DNA of 64,000 bases from Dactylorhiza incarnata (lineage: Eukaryota > Streptophyta > Magnoliopsida > Asparagales > Orchidaceae), in assembly GCA_033032865.1 (NCBI GenBank), contig JAWHQI010000099.1, positions 1,807,001-1,871,000 of the forward strand. The letters are read 5' to 3'. The notes below the pieces were generated by a model. That model had not been told where the DNA came from. It ran no database searches and saw nothing but the letters and a program-made list of their open reading frames with translations. A program made the position numbers and the translations under genes. Below are positions 45,176-54,777 of the stretch, in pieces. The stretch's first letter is position 1. Each line of letters opens with the position of its first letter.

Positions 45176-46805
45176 TGGTGCGACATAAAATTGCTATATC
45201 TGCAAATGACAACGACAAGTGTACTGTATCGAAAGTAGTATAGGTTTAAAAAAAACCAAGGTCGTATAAAAATCCAAGCGAGTTGAATACTTTTACTTTA
45301 AGAAAATCTATATTATCTTATCAATAGAACTTTGGGTTGGTTTTATGCTTGAAAAGCTAGGTGAATTAAAGAAGGATAAAAACAATGATTTAGGAAGCTA
45401 GCACTCAATCTTGAATCACCTCAGAGATAAAAAAAATAAGAAGAAAGAATAAAATCACATTCTCTTAATAAAATAGCTTTGACCGTGGGGATTCCCGAAT
45501 TATGAATGGACCTCTCTCGAGGAATAGGTCCACCTGAAATTAGGTTGATCGACCGAACTCTCGTTCTATAATCGAAACCCCTAAAACTCGCTTTAGGAGG
45601 TGAATCCCGCTATTGGTCAAGGATTGCGTTCTATTCTTTTTTTATCCTTGAGTGATTGATTCGCATTACGAGCCTCTCGGCTAACTAAAGTGCGAAAACA
45701 AGAACAATAATTATATATCAAAAATATAATCTCATTATCTTAAAATCAAGGATAAATCTTATGCAATCTAGAAAAAAAAGAGCAATTCTAAACTATTTCA
45801 TGACTTATATCATTCCCTGGATCATCTCGATCAAGTACTAATAGATATTTAGTTACTCATAGAGATGGAGGAATTAATGAAAATAAAAGAGTTCATGATG
45901 AAAGTAAGAAGAGATTAAGAAGAACAACAACAACTCATTTTTATTAATTTTTGCAAAAGAGATTACAAACTATGGAATTTAAAATGCAAACTATTGAAAT
46001 GAAAGTTACAATTGCAAAAGAAAAGTACACGAATTGAAACTTACAATTGCAATAGAAGGAGAAATACAATAAATGCTTAGAACATGAAAACAAAGCAAGA
46101 AAAGAAGACTTGAGCTCCCAAAAATTCGTCCCTTTAGTTCTGGTGGAGCTGGCTTTAAATAGGCTTCAAATTGAGGTTACACGCCCTCAGTCATGCCCGT
46201 GACGAAGGGCGTTTACTTGGCCTGATCGAAGCTGGTGCGGGATAGACGCCTTCTGGCTTTAATGCGAGCGTTATGTGCGCATTACGCCCTAGGTCACGCC
46301 CATGACCTAGGGCGTGTAATCTTTAAAACAGCACCTCGCGGGAAGCTTTCGACGGGAAGTGGCGCGGGAAGTGATCATGCCCGTGACTGGATGCCACGCC
46401 CCTGGTCACGCCCGTGACCTATGGTGTGTAATTTTAATTGACGTGGCAGGCTGATCTCGCTGCGGGAGGCGGGTCATGGTCGTGACCTAGGTCACGCCCT
46501 TGGTCACGCCCGTGACCTGGGGCGTGTACTTGGCGAATCTTCACGGAATGGGCCCGGGGTGGCGGCAGCAGGTCTAGAACACATATTAGGCTGTCATGCC
46601 CTTGGTCACGGCCGTGACCTTGGGTGTGTACTTGCATTTTTTGCTCAAAATGCCCAGAAAACCCGAAAAACCCAGAATAAGCTTAAGTTAGCTTATATAA
46701 ATGAAAAGAAACAAATTACATGAGATAATTTAGATATATTATATGAATTCAAATAAAAATAGTATTAAAAATATATTAAAAGATGAGTATATAAACTACT
46801 CATCA
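45176..46805 (-). mobile_element. 5' LTR of A2 (1630 bp)
   Basis: On the minus strand it starts TGATGAGTAGTTTATATACTC and ends GTCGCACCA. The TATA-like CCTATTTAAAGCC lies at about 46150. U3 (46175-46640) has repeated GGTCACG...CGTGACC palindromes. At 46171-46186 it shows the unoccupied target of GB. Confidence 0.9.
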
Positions 46806-46810
46806 ATATC
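46806..46810. other. Target-site duplication of A2, right copy (atatc)
   Basis: Matches 24083-24087; C1 reverse transcriptase sequence starts immediately to the right. Confidence 0.9.
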
Positions 46811-47711
46811 ATGGAGAGTGCAAACCATGGCGCTCATAAGGCCATCAACTGCATAATCATAAAGGACATTTTGCATATCCTCTTTCTCCTCGGGTGTGCT
46901 TGGGCACTGATCAGAAGTAAGTTTGAAGTGAGCCGCAAGCGGTGTGCTCACCTTCTTTGTTTATTCCATACTGAATCTCTGCGACACCTTCGTGATATAT
47001 CTCTCATGTGATAGCCAAAGTAACTTGTAGCATCTATCTTTCTAAATATGCATCCCCAGGATTGGCTTCGCTGCTCCCAAGTCCTTCATCGCAAATATGG
47101 AGCTCAACTGTCGCTTTAGCTTAGCAATGCACAGTGCTCCTCCCGACTATCAACATGTCATCTACATACATGAGTAAGATGATAAAATTTTCTAAAGTAT
47201 AATGCTTCACAAATATGCAGTGATCAAGGGTGTTCGTCTTGACGTTGATCTCTCACATACAAGCATCGAACTTATTGTAGCACTATCATGGGGCCTACTT
47301 CAGGCCATATAAGCTCTGCTTTAGGCGACATATCAAATTCTCCTTACATTTGACTCTGAATCCTTTAGGTTGCTCCAAATAAAACTCCTCCTCAAGATTG
47401 TCATGCAGAAAGACAGTTTTGACATCCATCTGCTCAATCTCTAGGTTTAGCCTCGTAGCAAGGACAAGAATAACCCGAATAGGCGACATCTTCACAATAG
47501 AGAGAAGATTTCATCAAAACCAACTGCATGTTTCTGACTGAAACACTTCACCACTAATCTAACCTTGTATTTGAGTGGTGTCGCGGGGTCTCCCTTCTTT
47601 ACTCTAAAAAGCCACCAATTCTTCAGAGCCATCTTGCCCTTAGGCAATCTTATCAAATCATAAGTATTGTTTTCCCGCAGAGACAACATCTCCTCTTGCA
47701 TGACAACCATC
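46806..47711 (-). pseudogene. C1 reverse transcriptase
   Basis: Frames 47710-47492 (LRENNTYDLIRLPKGKMALK) and 47495-47295 (EIEQMDVKTVFLHDNLEEEF, CRLKQSLYGLK) cover the palm start, and YVDDMLIV lies at 47170-47150. The C-terminal end (MALMSAMVCTLHD) reaches 46811. Frameshifts occur at about 47493 and 47290. The rest of the polymerase region continues at 24087 beyond A2. Confidence 0.88.
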
Positions 47712-48044
47712 CATTCTTTCTTCTCTGAGCTCTACACCGCCCCATCAAAGCACTCGGGCTCCGCCGCATTAGTCAACAGAATATACTCGGTAGTGGAGTA
47801 TCTCAAAGATGGTGTCTAACTCTATCAGATCTCCGTGGAGCGAGCTCAGATATTGGTGTAGGCACATCATCAGTGATGTCCTCTGTAACTTTCGGCACTC
47901 CATCAGTTCCGTCCTCATGATCTGGAAGTGGCTCTATGCCATGTATTGCCCCAGACATCGCATCCTCCTCAGTGTCGTCACCTCCAATCATAGGATACTT
48001 TGCATTAGTGCGAAAGTCAGCCTCATCAGTCTTCTCAGGATCAA
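47712..48044 (-). pseudogene. C1 integrase-reverse transcriptase linker
   Basis: Acidic frame 47991-47803 with DDTEEDAMSG and RRSDRVRHHL, the RRS-x-R motif that marks the end of this linker in Tnt1-like elements. Confidence 0.7.
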
Positions 48045-48951
48045 CTATAGTCCGATCCTTACAAAATATAGCATCGTGACTACATACATGTTTCTTCTGA
48101 ACCGAATCAAAGAACTTGTAGCTAAACTCATCACTACGTACATATCATATAAAGATGCATTATCAGGTCTTGGAATCCAACTTCGAATTTTCACCATGAG
48201 GGACGTGCACAAAGGCTCTACAGTCAAAGACCCTTAAGTGATTGAATAAAGTTAGGGTCCTTCCCATACCATACCCTAACATAAGCATCCTTCTGTAATA
48301 CATAACTAGGAGATAGGTTGATGACATGTGCAGCTCTTTATGAAGCCTCACCTCAAAACATGTCAGGTAGCTTTGACTCAGATAACATGCACCTCACCTT
48401 TTCCATCAAGGTCATATTCATTCTTTAAGCTACATCATTCACTTGTGATGTATTGGGCGGAGTCTTTTCATGTCTGATTCTTTGCTCTTTATAATACTCA
48501 TCAAAGGGACCAATATACTCTCCCTAATTGTCAGACCTGATGCACTTTAGCTTCTTTTCGGATTGCCTTTCTACCTCAGCGTGAAATTTTTGAAAAATAC
48601 CGAGGACCTCATCTTTGGTCTTAATAGCGTAGACGCAAAGTTTTCTCGAATAATCATCAATGAAGGTCATAAAGTAAGATGCTCCTCCTCTTGTTTGGAT
48701 CTATAGAGGCCCACATACATCAATGTGTACGAGCTCCAGTGGCTCAAATCTTCTGGTGGAAGTGTGGCTCTGAAATAATACTTTATTCTGCTTCTTATCC
48801 ATGCAATGGTCATATCTAACTGATCCACAGATAGATCATAGATAATTTTCTTTCTGGCGAGACATCACATGCTCTTTTGGCTAATGTGACTCAACTCCTA
48901 TGCCATAGGTATGTGGATGCACCATCTCTGACAGTGTTGGCCTGAGCAGCT
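48045..48951 (-). pseudogene. C1 integrase (decayed)
   Basis: The C-terminal part is clear in frame 48351-48163 (FDCRAFVHVPHGENSKLDSKT). The catalytic core at 48360-48900 has no long frame; pieces resembling KLKCIRSDN and EYIGPFDEYYKEQRI occur on the minus strand at about 48560-48450. Confidence 0.7.
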
Positions 48952-49329
48952 TTAGGCCTCCCATCCATATAGTATAAAATAGTATCTATATAACCTTTGG
49001 CTACTACTAGCGATCCCTTGATTAGCTTCCAAAAATCTACCAAAGACACTCAAGTGTCCCTCATCACCTAGCTTTCCAACTAAAATTAGGTTGAAGCAGA
49101 TGCCAGGTACATACCACACATCTCTTAAGATCAACAATCCTCCAGTGCTTGTCTTCAGGTGTATATCTCCTCTCCGGATGACTTTAGAAGTGTCACCATT
49201 GCCCATCCTAAGCACTCCACAGTCATGAGTGGTGTAGGTAAAAATAACTCTATATTATGGGAGACATATGCAGAAGCACATGAGTCTACAATCCAGCTCA
49301 TATCATCGCATAAGAGTGCAATAATGACG
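48952..49329 (-). pseudogene. C1 protease and pre-integrase region
   Basis: At about 49305-49200 the minus strand reads MSWIVDSCASAYVSH, the copia protease active site with DSCA. A frameshift follows and frame 49215-48952 gives MGNGDTSKVIRRGDIHLKT, LRDVWYVPGICFNLILVGKL, standard for the protease/pre-integrase segment. Confidence 0.85.
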
Positions 49330-49549
49330 TCATCTCCTACAATGATGACATCGTCCTCCTTTGCTGGCGGTGGCCGTCATGTAAGTGTCCGTCTTTTCCT
49401 TTGAGAACTCTCCATTCTTCTTCTGGCCATTCTTCAAAATGTAACAAAACTTCTGAATATGACTTTTCTTATGCCAGTAGTGACACTCCACATTCTGGTA
49501 GCGGAACTTAGAATTCCTTCTGCTTTGGCTCTGTACAACCCTGTATTCG
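49330..49549 (-). pseudogene. C1 Gag, zinc-knuckle part
   Basis: Carries NVECHYWHKKSHIQKFC, a CCHC knuckle with the second Cys changed to Trp. The frame is interrupted upstream at about 49549 by the G+C-rich insertion. Confidence 0.85.
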
Positions 49550-49859
49550 TCGAGTAGGTACTCGAGCCAAGAGGCATTTCGGAACATCGTTCCTCAGCAG
49601 GATCCAGGGTAGGGAGAGAAGAGGGCGAGCGGTGGAGGTAGAGGCCTCCCGCTCCCCCACCCCCAGCAGGGGGGCGAGCTCCACTCACCCCCCGCGCCCC
49701 CAGCAGCAGGGGGGCGAGACCCCAGGGGGGCGAGTCGCTAGCGTCGGCGATAGCAATACCGCCGGGCGCTAGCCAATTCTCGCCCCGCCCCAAGGCAAGG
49801 GGGGCGAGCTCCTCTCGCCCCAGGGGGGGGGGGAGCTCCTCTCGCCCCCCGCGCCCCCA

Positions 49860-50290
49860 GCAGAAGGGCGAGACCAGCAGGGGGGCCGCCCCTAGCTGGG
49901 TCTCGCCCAGCCCCAGCAGAGGGGCGAGACCAGCAGGGGGCCGCCCCTAGCTGGGTCTCGCCCAGCCCCAGCAGAGGGGCGAGACCAGCAGGGGGGCCGC
50001 CCAAGCTGGGTCTCGCCCAGCCCCAGCAGAGGGGCGAGACGAGCAGGGGGGCCGCCCCTAGCTGGGTCTCGCCCAGCCCCAGCAGAGGGGCGAGACCAGC
50101 AGGGGGGCCGCCCCTAGCTGGGTCTCGCCCAGCCCCAGCAGAGGGGCGAGACCAGCAGGGGGCCCGCCCCTAGCTGGATCTCGCCCAGCCCCAGCAGAGG
50201 GGCGAGACCAGTAGGGGGCCGCCCCTAGCTGGGTCTCGTCCAGCCCCAGCAGAGGGGCGAGACCAGCAGGGGGCCGACCCCCGGGTCTCG
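49860..50290. repeat. Eight-unit 56-bp G+C-rich hairpin array
   Basis: Units start GGGCGAGACCAGC and end GCTGGGTCTCGCCC, complementary except for one extra C, with a G-run/C-run loop. The period is 55-57 bp. Flanking sequence at 49660-49860 contains looser copies of the same words. Confidence 0.93.
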
Positions 50291-50478
50291 CCCCACCCGG
50301 TTAATAGGCTCGCCGAGCTCCGCGAGGTACCCCCTCTCGCCCAGTTCCGGGGGGAGGGGTTGGTCTGCGTTTAGCGCTCCAGAACAGCGGGATTTGGCTA
50401 TCCGCAGGCCATTTCCGAGGGTATTTTGGTAATTTTGCGGACCAGTTAGTGACTATTTGCAGCCCAAATCCTGAAATC

Positions 50479-50489
50479 CTATAAATAGG
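50479..50489 (+). promoter_or_regulatory. TATA box in the G+C-rich insertion
   Basis: CTATAAATAGG about 190 bp downstream of the hairpin array and followed by a CT-rich leader-like stretch. Confidence 0.55.
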
Positions 50490-50863
50490 ACCAAGGGGGC
50501 ACCATTTGGAGGCAAGCTTATCCTAGGCTAGCTCTCTCTCCCTCTCCCTCCCCAGGTCTCTCTTTAGTGGGGTGAGGAGAGCCTCCAGTGGTGCCCAAGC
50601 CCGGCATTGGCTTGGGAGGGGAAGCGCTCTAAAGATCTTCCGGGTATGTGGTGGGACCTCCTCGCCGAGCCCTTGGTCCAGTTCATAGTGCCTCAACCTT
50701 CAACCTAGAGCTCTCCCTTGAGGGGAGTAAGTGTTGGTCGCCCATCAGCTTGCTGAGGGCCCCGAACTCCACAGAGACCGAGGCTTGTTCACCAAGTTGT
50801 CGGTTTCAACAGGCTCATTTCGCTCTTCCTTCCCCAACACTTGCTCCTGCTTCTCCCCTAGGC

Positions 50864-51480
50864 TCGGTGTAGAGGACATCAGCTCGTGAAGAAGAGCCTG
50901 AATGTCCTTGAGATTTTCTTCGCACCTCTTCGTTCAAGATATCACTCTTGGTAATCTCCATAGTAATGATGCCACCATAAGAGGAGTTGATCAGAGAAAC
51001 TCTGACCATCTCCCAAGAGTCTGGAAGAGATTTCAGCAGCCATAATGCGTTGACCCCATCCTCGAAGGTCACCTTAATAACAATGAGGCGGTCAATGATA
51101 CCCTGAAACTCGTTCACATGAAACAGGATAAGGGGTCACTCTCTGTATCTGAACTCCCCCGGCTTATTTAGTAAATATAATTTTTTGATGCTAGTGCTTT
51201 TGACATACAATGTCTCCAAGGTCTTCCAAAAGATCTTCACATCAATGTTACTCGCAATGTGATTATAGACGTTCAACTCCATGGATAATCTGATGAATCT
51301 GCTTAACTTCATATGCTCCACCTTCTACTTGTTTGGATCCATGTATTTAGGCATCTCCTCAAAGATAGGAGCATGACAGCCCATGTCATATATGAGATCT
51401 TCCATCAATGAGTGCCACTGGTGGTAGTTCGCACCGTTCAATTTTACCATTTGCTAGGAACCTGAAGTAGATTTCATCGT
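50864..51480 (-). pseudogene. C1 Gag, N-terminal part
   Basis: Starts near 51476 with a KLNGANYHQWHSLMED-like segment (gag_2 start), then frame 51321-51136 (FWKTLETLYVKSTSIKKLYLL) and 51117 leftwards (FEDGVNALWLLKSLPDSWE, SSSRADVLYTE). At least one stop near 51455 and frameshifts at about 51320 and 51130 break it. Confidence 0.85.
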
Positions 51481-51660
51481 GCTCTATCACTGGTCGGACT
51501 GCCCTTAGTTCTCCGAGTCGACTATTTTAAAGAAAGCAACCAAAGAGGATATAGAGCGAGTCAATGGTCGTCACCTACCACACCTGATCATCAACCAGAA
51601 ATATTTGATCGACTCATCTCAAATCTTAAACAGGTCAGCCCGATAATTGCTCTGAACTTA
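51481..51660 (-). other. C1 5' leader
   Basis: Untranslated segment between the primer site and gag. Nothing else seen. Confidence 0.6.
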
Positions 51661-51672
51661 GCTCTGATACTA
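51661..51672 (-). other. Primer-binding site of C1 (tRNA-Met)
   Basis: TAGTATCAGAGC on the minus strand, one mismatch to TGGTATCAGAGC, next to the LTR. Confidence 0.85.
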
Positions 51673-51674
51673 CT

Positions 51675-52282
51675 TGTTGGGCTAGAGAGCACACAAGCCC
51701 GACTAGAGCACCTATAAATTAGTTCGAGCAAGTACCTGCACGATCTTTTAGTGGTATGTCGATATACAACCAAAACACAATACAAAATAACAGCAATAAA
51801 AATGACACACATATTTAGCGTGGAAACTCAATATGGTGAAATCAACGGGACGATCGGAGTCCAACCCAAAAACCCGCCACTAAATATGTATACAAACAGA
51901 TATGCAATTACAAGATTTTCCCTCCTCGATCCACACATGATCTTCACCAACTTTGCACCACACAATATTACACAATAAACAGTAGCAAAAAATTGCAAGT
52001 TACCAACAATGGCGGACAAGACGGATTTACACGAATCCTCTCCAAGATGCCTCTTCAAATTTTTGCCCAAATTTGCTCCAGATATAATCAGTGGAGCAAA
52101 GTCTTCCTCGTCAATGTTGCAGAGACGTCCGAAAGCTTTTCCAAAACTAAGAACGATTGCCATAAAAACCTCTCTAGAAATCTTCCAATGCATGAGTTTT
52201 GAGAGAAGTGGATACCTTCCTCATCCTCCATCATGTCTATTTATAGGGTCAAATTCATGGAGGTAGTGGTGGTAGATGACAT
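51675..52282 (-). mobile_element. 5' LTR of C1, first segment
   Basis: Starts TGTTGGGCTAGAGAGCAC; matches 22497 to about 23100 and is cut by C2 at the gacat target. Confidence 0.88.
52278..52282. other. Target-site duplication of C2, left copy (gacat)
   Basis: The same five bases follow C2 at 58968-58972. Confidence 0.95.
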
Positions 52283-53557
52283 TGTGAAATTTTTCGAAGC
52301 TTTATGAAGCGAGCAGGAGTTAGTCAACTTAGAGTTCACAAGCCAAACAACCAGAAACAAATGAAGGCAAACAACTGATCTTTATTAATAGCAACTTCAA
52401 ATTACAAGGCATGGCATGCTTGGCGAGACATGATTTCGCCAGCACAAACACCAAAGGAAATAAAAAAACAAGTTGAAGATAACTTGAGACCGCGCGATCT
52501 CTCTTGCGACCTCAGCAACTCGCCAAACCGCAACCCGCTGCCGATCTCACAACAACACCAGATCGCCAATCAGACCACACCCTTCCTTCCGAACTCCTGA
52601 TTCTCCCGAACTCCAGCACCACAACTCCAAGCCGCAGACCGCCCGAACACTTTCAGAGGAAGAGGTGATCGCTGCTGCCCGCACTATCCGCAGAAGCTGC
52701 ACAAGAAGAGTTCAATCAGCAGACCGCCCGGTCAGACAAATACAGACTGCAGGAAAGAAGACAACTCGGCTTACACTTGGTATGTCTATGTTTGCTGCTA
52801 CAGTGGCTCCTATTTATAGGCGTGAGACCTGATCCAGTCACCACCCTATGAGATAGGATCACCACCCTCCAGACCGCGCTACCTGACCGGTCACACCGCG
52901 CGATCAGCAACAGAACTCCTGCTTCATTTTGGTGAACTCGCCAGCTCCAACATCAACCATGAGAGACCGCCATTCTCACAGCAGATCGCGACTCCAACGG
53001 AGATCGCCAGACCGCCCGAAGCTGTTCACCCCCTGTGTTCGCCAGAGACCGCGAACACAGCCAGTTCGCCATCAAACCGTGAACTCCTGTCCGCATGCCG
53101 GTCTCCTCCTGAGACCGCGAACAGCGACCAGCTCGCATACCAGCCTCCTCCTGAGACCGCGAACTGAGACCGTGCGACTAAGACTCTTAGTCCGCGAATA
53201 CCACCCGAAAGCCCGGTCAGCCACCAGACCGCATTCTGGAGAAAACCTGGATCAAGCTGTGTGGTCACACCAGACCGCCACAGCCTTGAGGAAGACAACC
53301 CGCCACGCGGTCATGCACAGACCGCGCACACCTGAAGACGAACATCCCGCTGCGCGGTTAGAGACAGACCGTGCGGCCTTCACCTTCAGCCGCCTTGGAC
53401 CCACACCAGCGATCAAGCCAGGAGACCGCAGCTAGGCTTAGACCAGCCAGACCGCAGATGCAGACCGTCAGGCCGTGCGGTCATGTCAGACCGCTCGACC
53501 TCCTCCCAGACCGCCCAGGCCAAAAGTCCTCTAACTTCCACTTTAACAAATTCAACA
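52283..53557 (-). mobile_element. 3' LTR of C2
   Basis: TGTGAAATTT to ATTCAACA on the plus strand. A reversed TATA box (CCTATTTATAGG, about 52807-52818). The part from 52840 to 53520 is packed with AGACCGC and its variants; Arg/Pro-rich open frames there are compositional. Confidence 0.93.
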
Positions 53558-54154
53558 CTCCCCCTTGAAGTGGGAAGTTGAAACTAGCCCTAGTAGGCTC
53601 CTTAGCCGTGTGAACGGCCCCTTTGCCAGCGCCTTTGTGAAGATGTCCGCGACATTGTCCGCACTCCGTACATGCTCGACCGAAAGAGATCCCTCCAGCA
53701 CCTTCTCCCGTATGAAGTGGTGCTCGATCTCGATATGCTTGGTCCTCGCGTGACAAACTGGATTGGTAACCAGTTTGAGAGCACTCTCGTTGTCACCGCG
53801 TAGCATAGTCGGCTCCCGAACCTCCTTGTGGACGTCTCCCACCAACCTCCTAAGCCAGATGGCTTCCTGAGCTGCCAAGGCCGAAGCCTTGTATTCCGCT
53901 TCCGTGGTGGAGACCGATACAGAATCTTGCTTCTTGCTGCACCACGTTATAGCTGTAGGGCCCGCCATGAAGACGAATCCAGACGTCGACTTCTGATCAT
54001 CCGAATCTCCCTCGTAGTCAGCATCCATGTATCCATGCACCTCGAGGCCCGCATCCCTCCTATATAGGAGACCCATGTCCGAGGTCGCCTTGACATACTT
54101 CAGAATGTTCTTGGCCGCTAGCAGATGAGGTACCCGTGGCTCCGCCATATATCA
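53552..54154 (-). pseudogene. C2 RNase H
   Basis: Frame reads MAEPRVPHLLAAKNILKYVK, YMDADYEGDSDDQKSTSG, TTEAEYKASALAAQE, MLRGDNESALKLVTNP and ADIFTKALAKGPF: a full copia RNase H. Upstream an in-frame TGA (54152-54154) stands where most relatives have Arg before Tyr/Phe-Met. The stop codon at 53552-53554 lies six bases inside the LTR, so the last residues overlap the polypurine tract. Confidence 0.92.
53558..53570 (-). other. Polypurine tract of C2
   Basis: CTTCAAGGGGGAG on the minus strand next to the LTR; it lies inside the last codons of pol. Confidence 0.88.
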
Positions 54155-54156
54155 AC

Positions 54157-54777
54157 TCACTCTGCCAACTGCATATGCAATATCCGGCCTTGTGTCGTCA
54201 GATAGATCAAGCTCCCAACCAGAGCTCGGAACACCAACGGATCTTGCATAATCCTCCCCTCATCATTCTGAAGCTTCATAGCCTTCTCCAGAGGTGTGGA
54301 AGTGCACTTCCCTTCCTTCATGCCGAATCGCTCCACGATCCGCTCCGCATATCCGGCCTGGGTCACCAGCACTCCACCTTCCTTCCTCTGCACCTCGAGT
54401 CCAAGGAAATGGTGAAGCTCACCTAAGTCCTTCATCTCGAACCTGATGGACAGCTCGGCCCGAAGCTGTGCTACTTCCTCCTTCGAGTTCCCCATCACGA
54501 TCATATCGTCGACGTATAACAGCACGATGACCTGAAGCTCCCCGCTCTTCTTGACGAACAAGCTTGAGTCTGAGTCTGAAGCACCAAATCCACAGAATAA
54601 GAGATATTCTGCGATCTTCCCGTACCACGCCCTCGGCTCTTGCTTCAACCCATACAGGGCCTTCTTCAGCTTGCAGACATGCTCCGGAAAATCTTCAGAC
54701 ACAAGGCCTGGTGGCTGGACCATGAAGATGTCCTTGTCAATCTCGTCGTACAAGAAAGCGTTCTTGACGTCGAGCTG
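54157..54777 (-). pseudogene. C2 reverse transcriptase, main part
   Basis: Follows an in-frame TAG (54778-54780). Contains QLDVKNAFLYDEIDKDIFM, CKLKKALYGLKQEPRAW, the catalytic YVDD (54505-54516), LGELHHFLGLEVQRKEGG and LVGSLIYLT. At about 54188-54196 a frameshift moves the C-terminal TRPDIAYAVG segment into another frame; the shifted reading ends at 54157. Confidence 0.92.

Larger units (their letters stand above)
24088..46805 (-). mobile_element. Athila-type element A2, gag-protease only, with nested insertions
   Basis: Bounded by atatc duplications. The 5' LTR is 45176-46805 and the 3' LTR is split into 24088-25128, 38421-38719 and 41137 to about 41350 by GB and a solo LTR. Between the LTRs (about 41351-45175) lie Gag and protease frames, but reverse transcriptase, RNase H and integrase are absent. 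The 3' leader motif KALLGRHPN (about 42275-42245) follows the protease region after only about 150 bp. A2 is therefore an internally deleted, non-autonomous Athila that would need enzymes from a full-length relative. Confidence 0.9.
49550..50863 (+). mobile_element. G+C-rich insertion in C1 gag, type unknown
   Basis: C1 Gag codons stop at 49547-49549 (tcg) and resume at 50864-50866 (tcg), so about 1.3 kb was inserted with an apparent 3-bp duplication. It contains an eight-unit 56-bp hairpin array, a TATA box (50479-50489) on the plus strand and a CT-rich run after it, which resembles a U3-R-U5 layout. No TG/CA or CACTA end fits the boundaries. Open frames are compositional. Confidence 0.6.

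Noticed and set aside
9601..49780. Similarity of GCCGGGCGTTAGCCA (about 9611) and GCCGGGCGCTAGCCA (about 49762) as evidence that C4 and the insertion in C1 are related
   Set aside because: The match is about 15 bases in G+C-rich sequence without neighbouring similarity; too short to support common origin.
22540..52193. Homologous minus frames at 22540-22983 and 51828-52193 as a duplicated gene
   Set aside because: They occupy equivalent positions in the two LTRs of C1 and have no domain.
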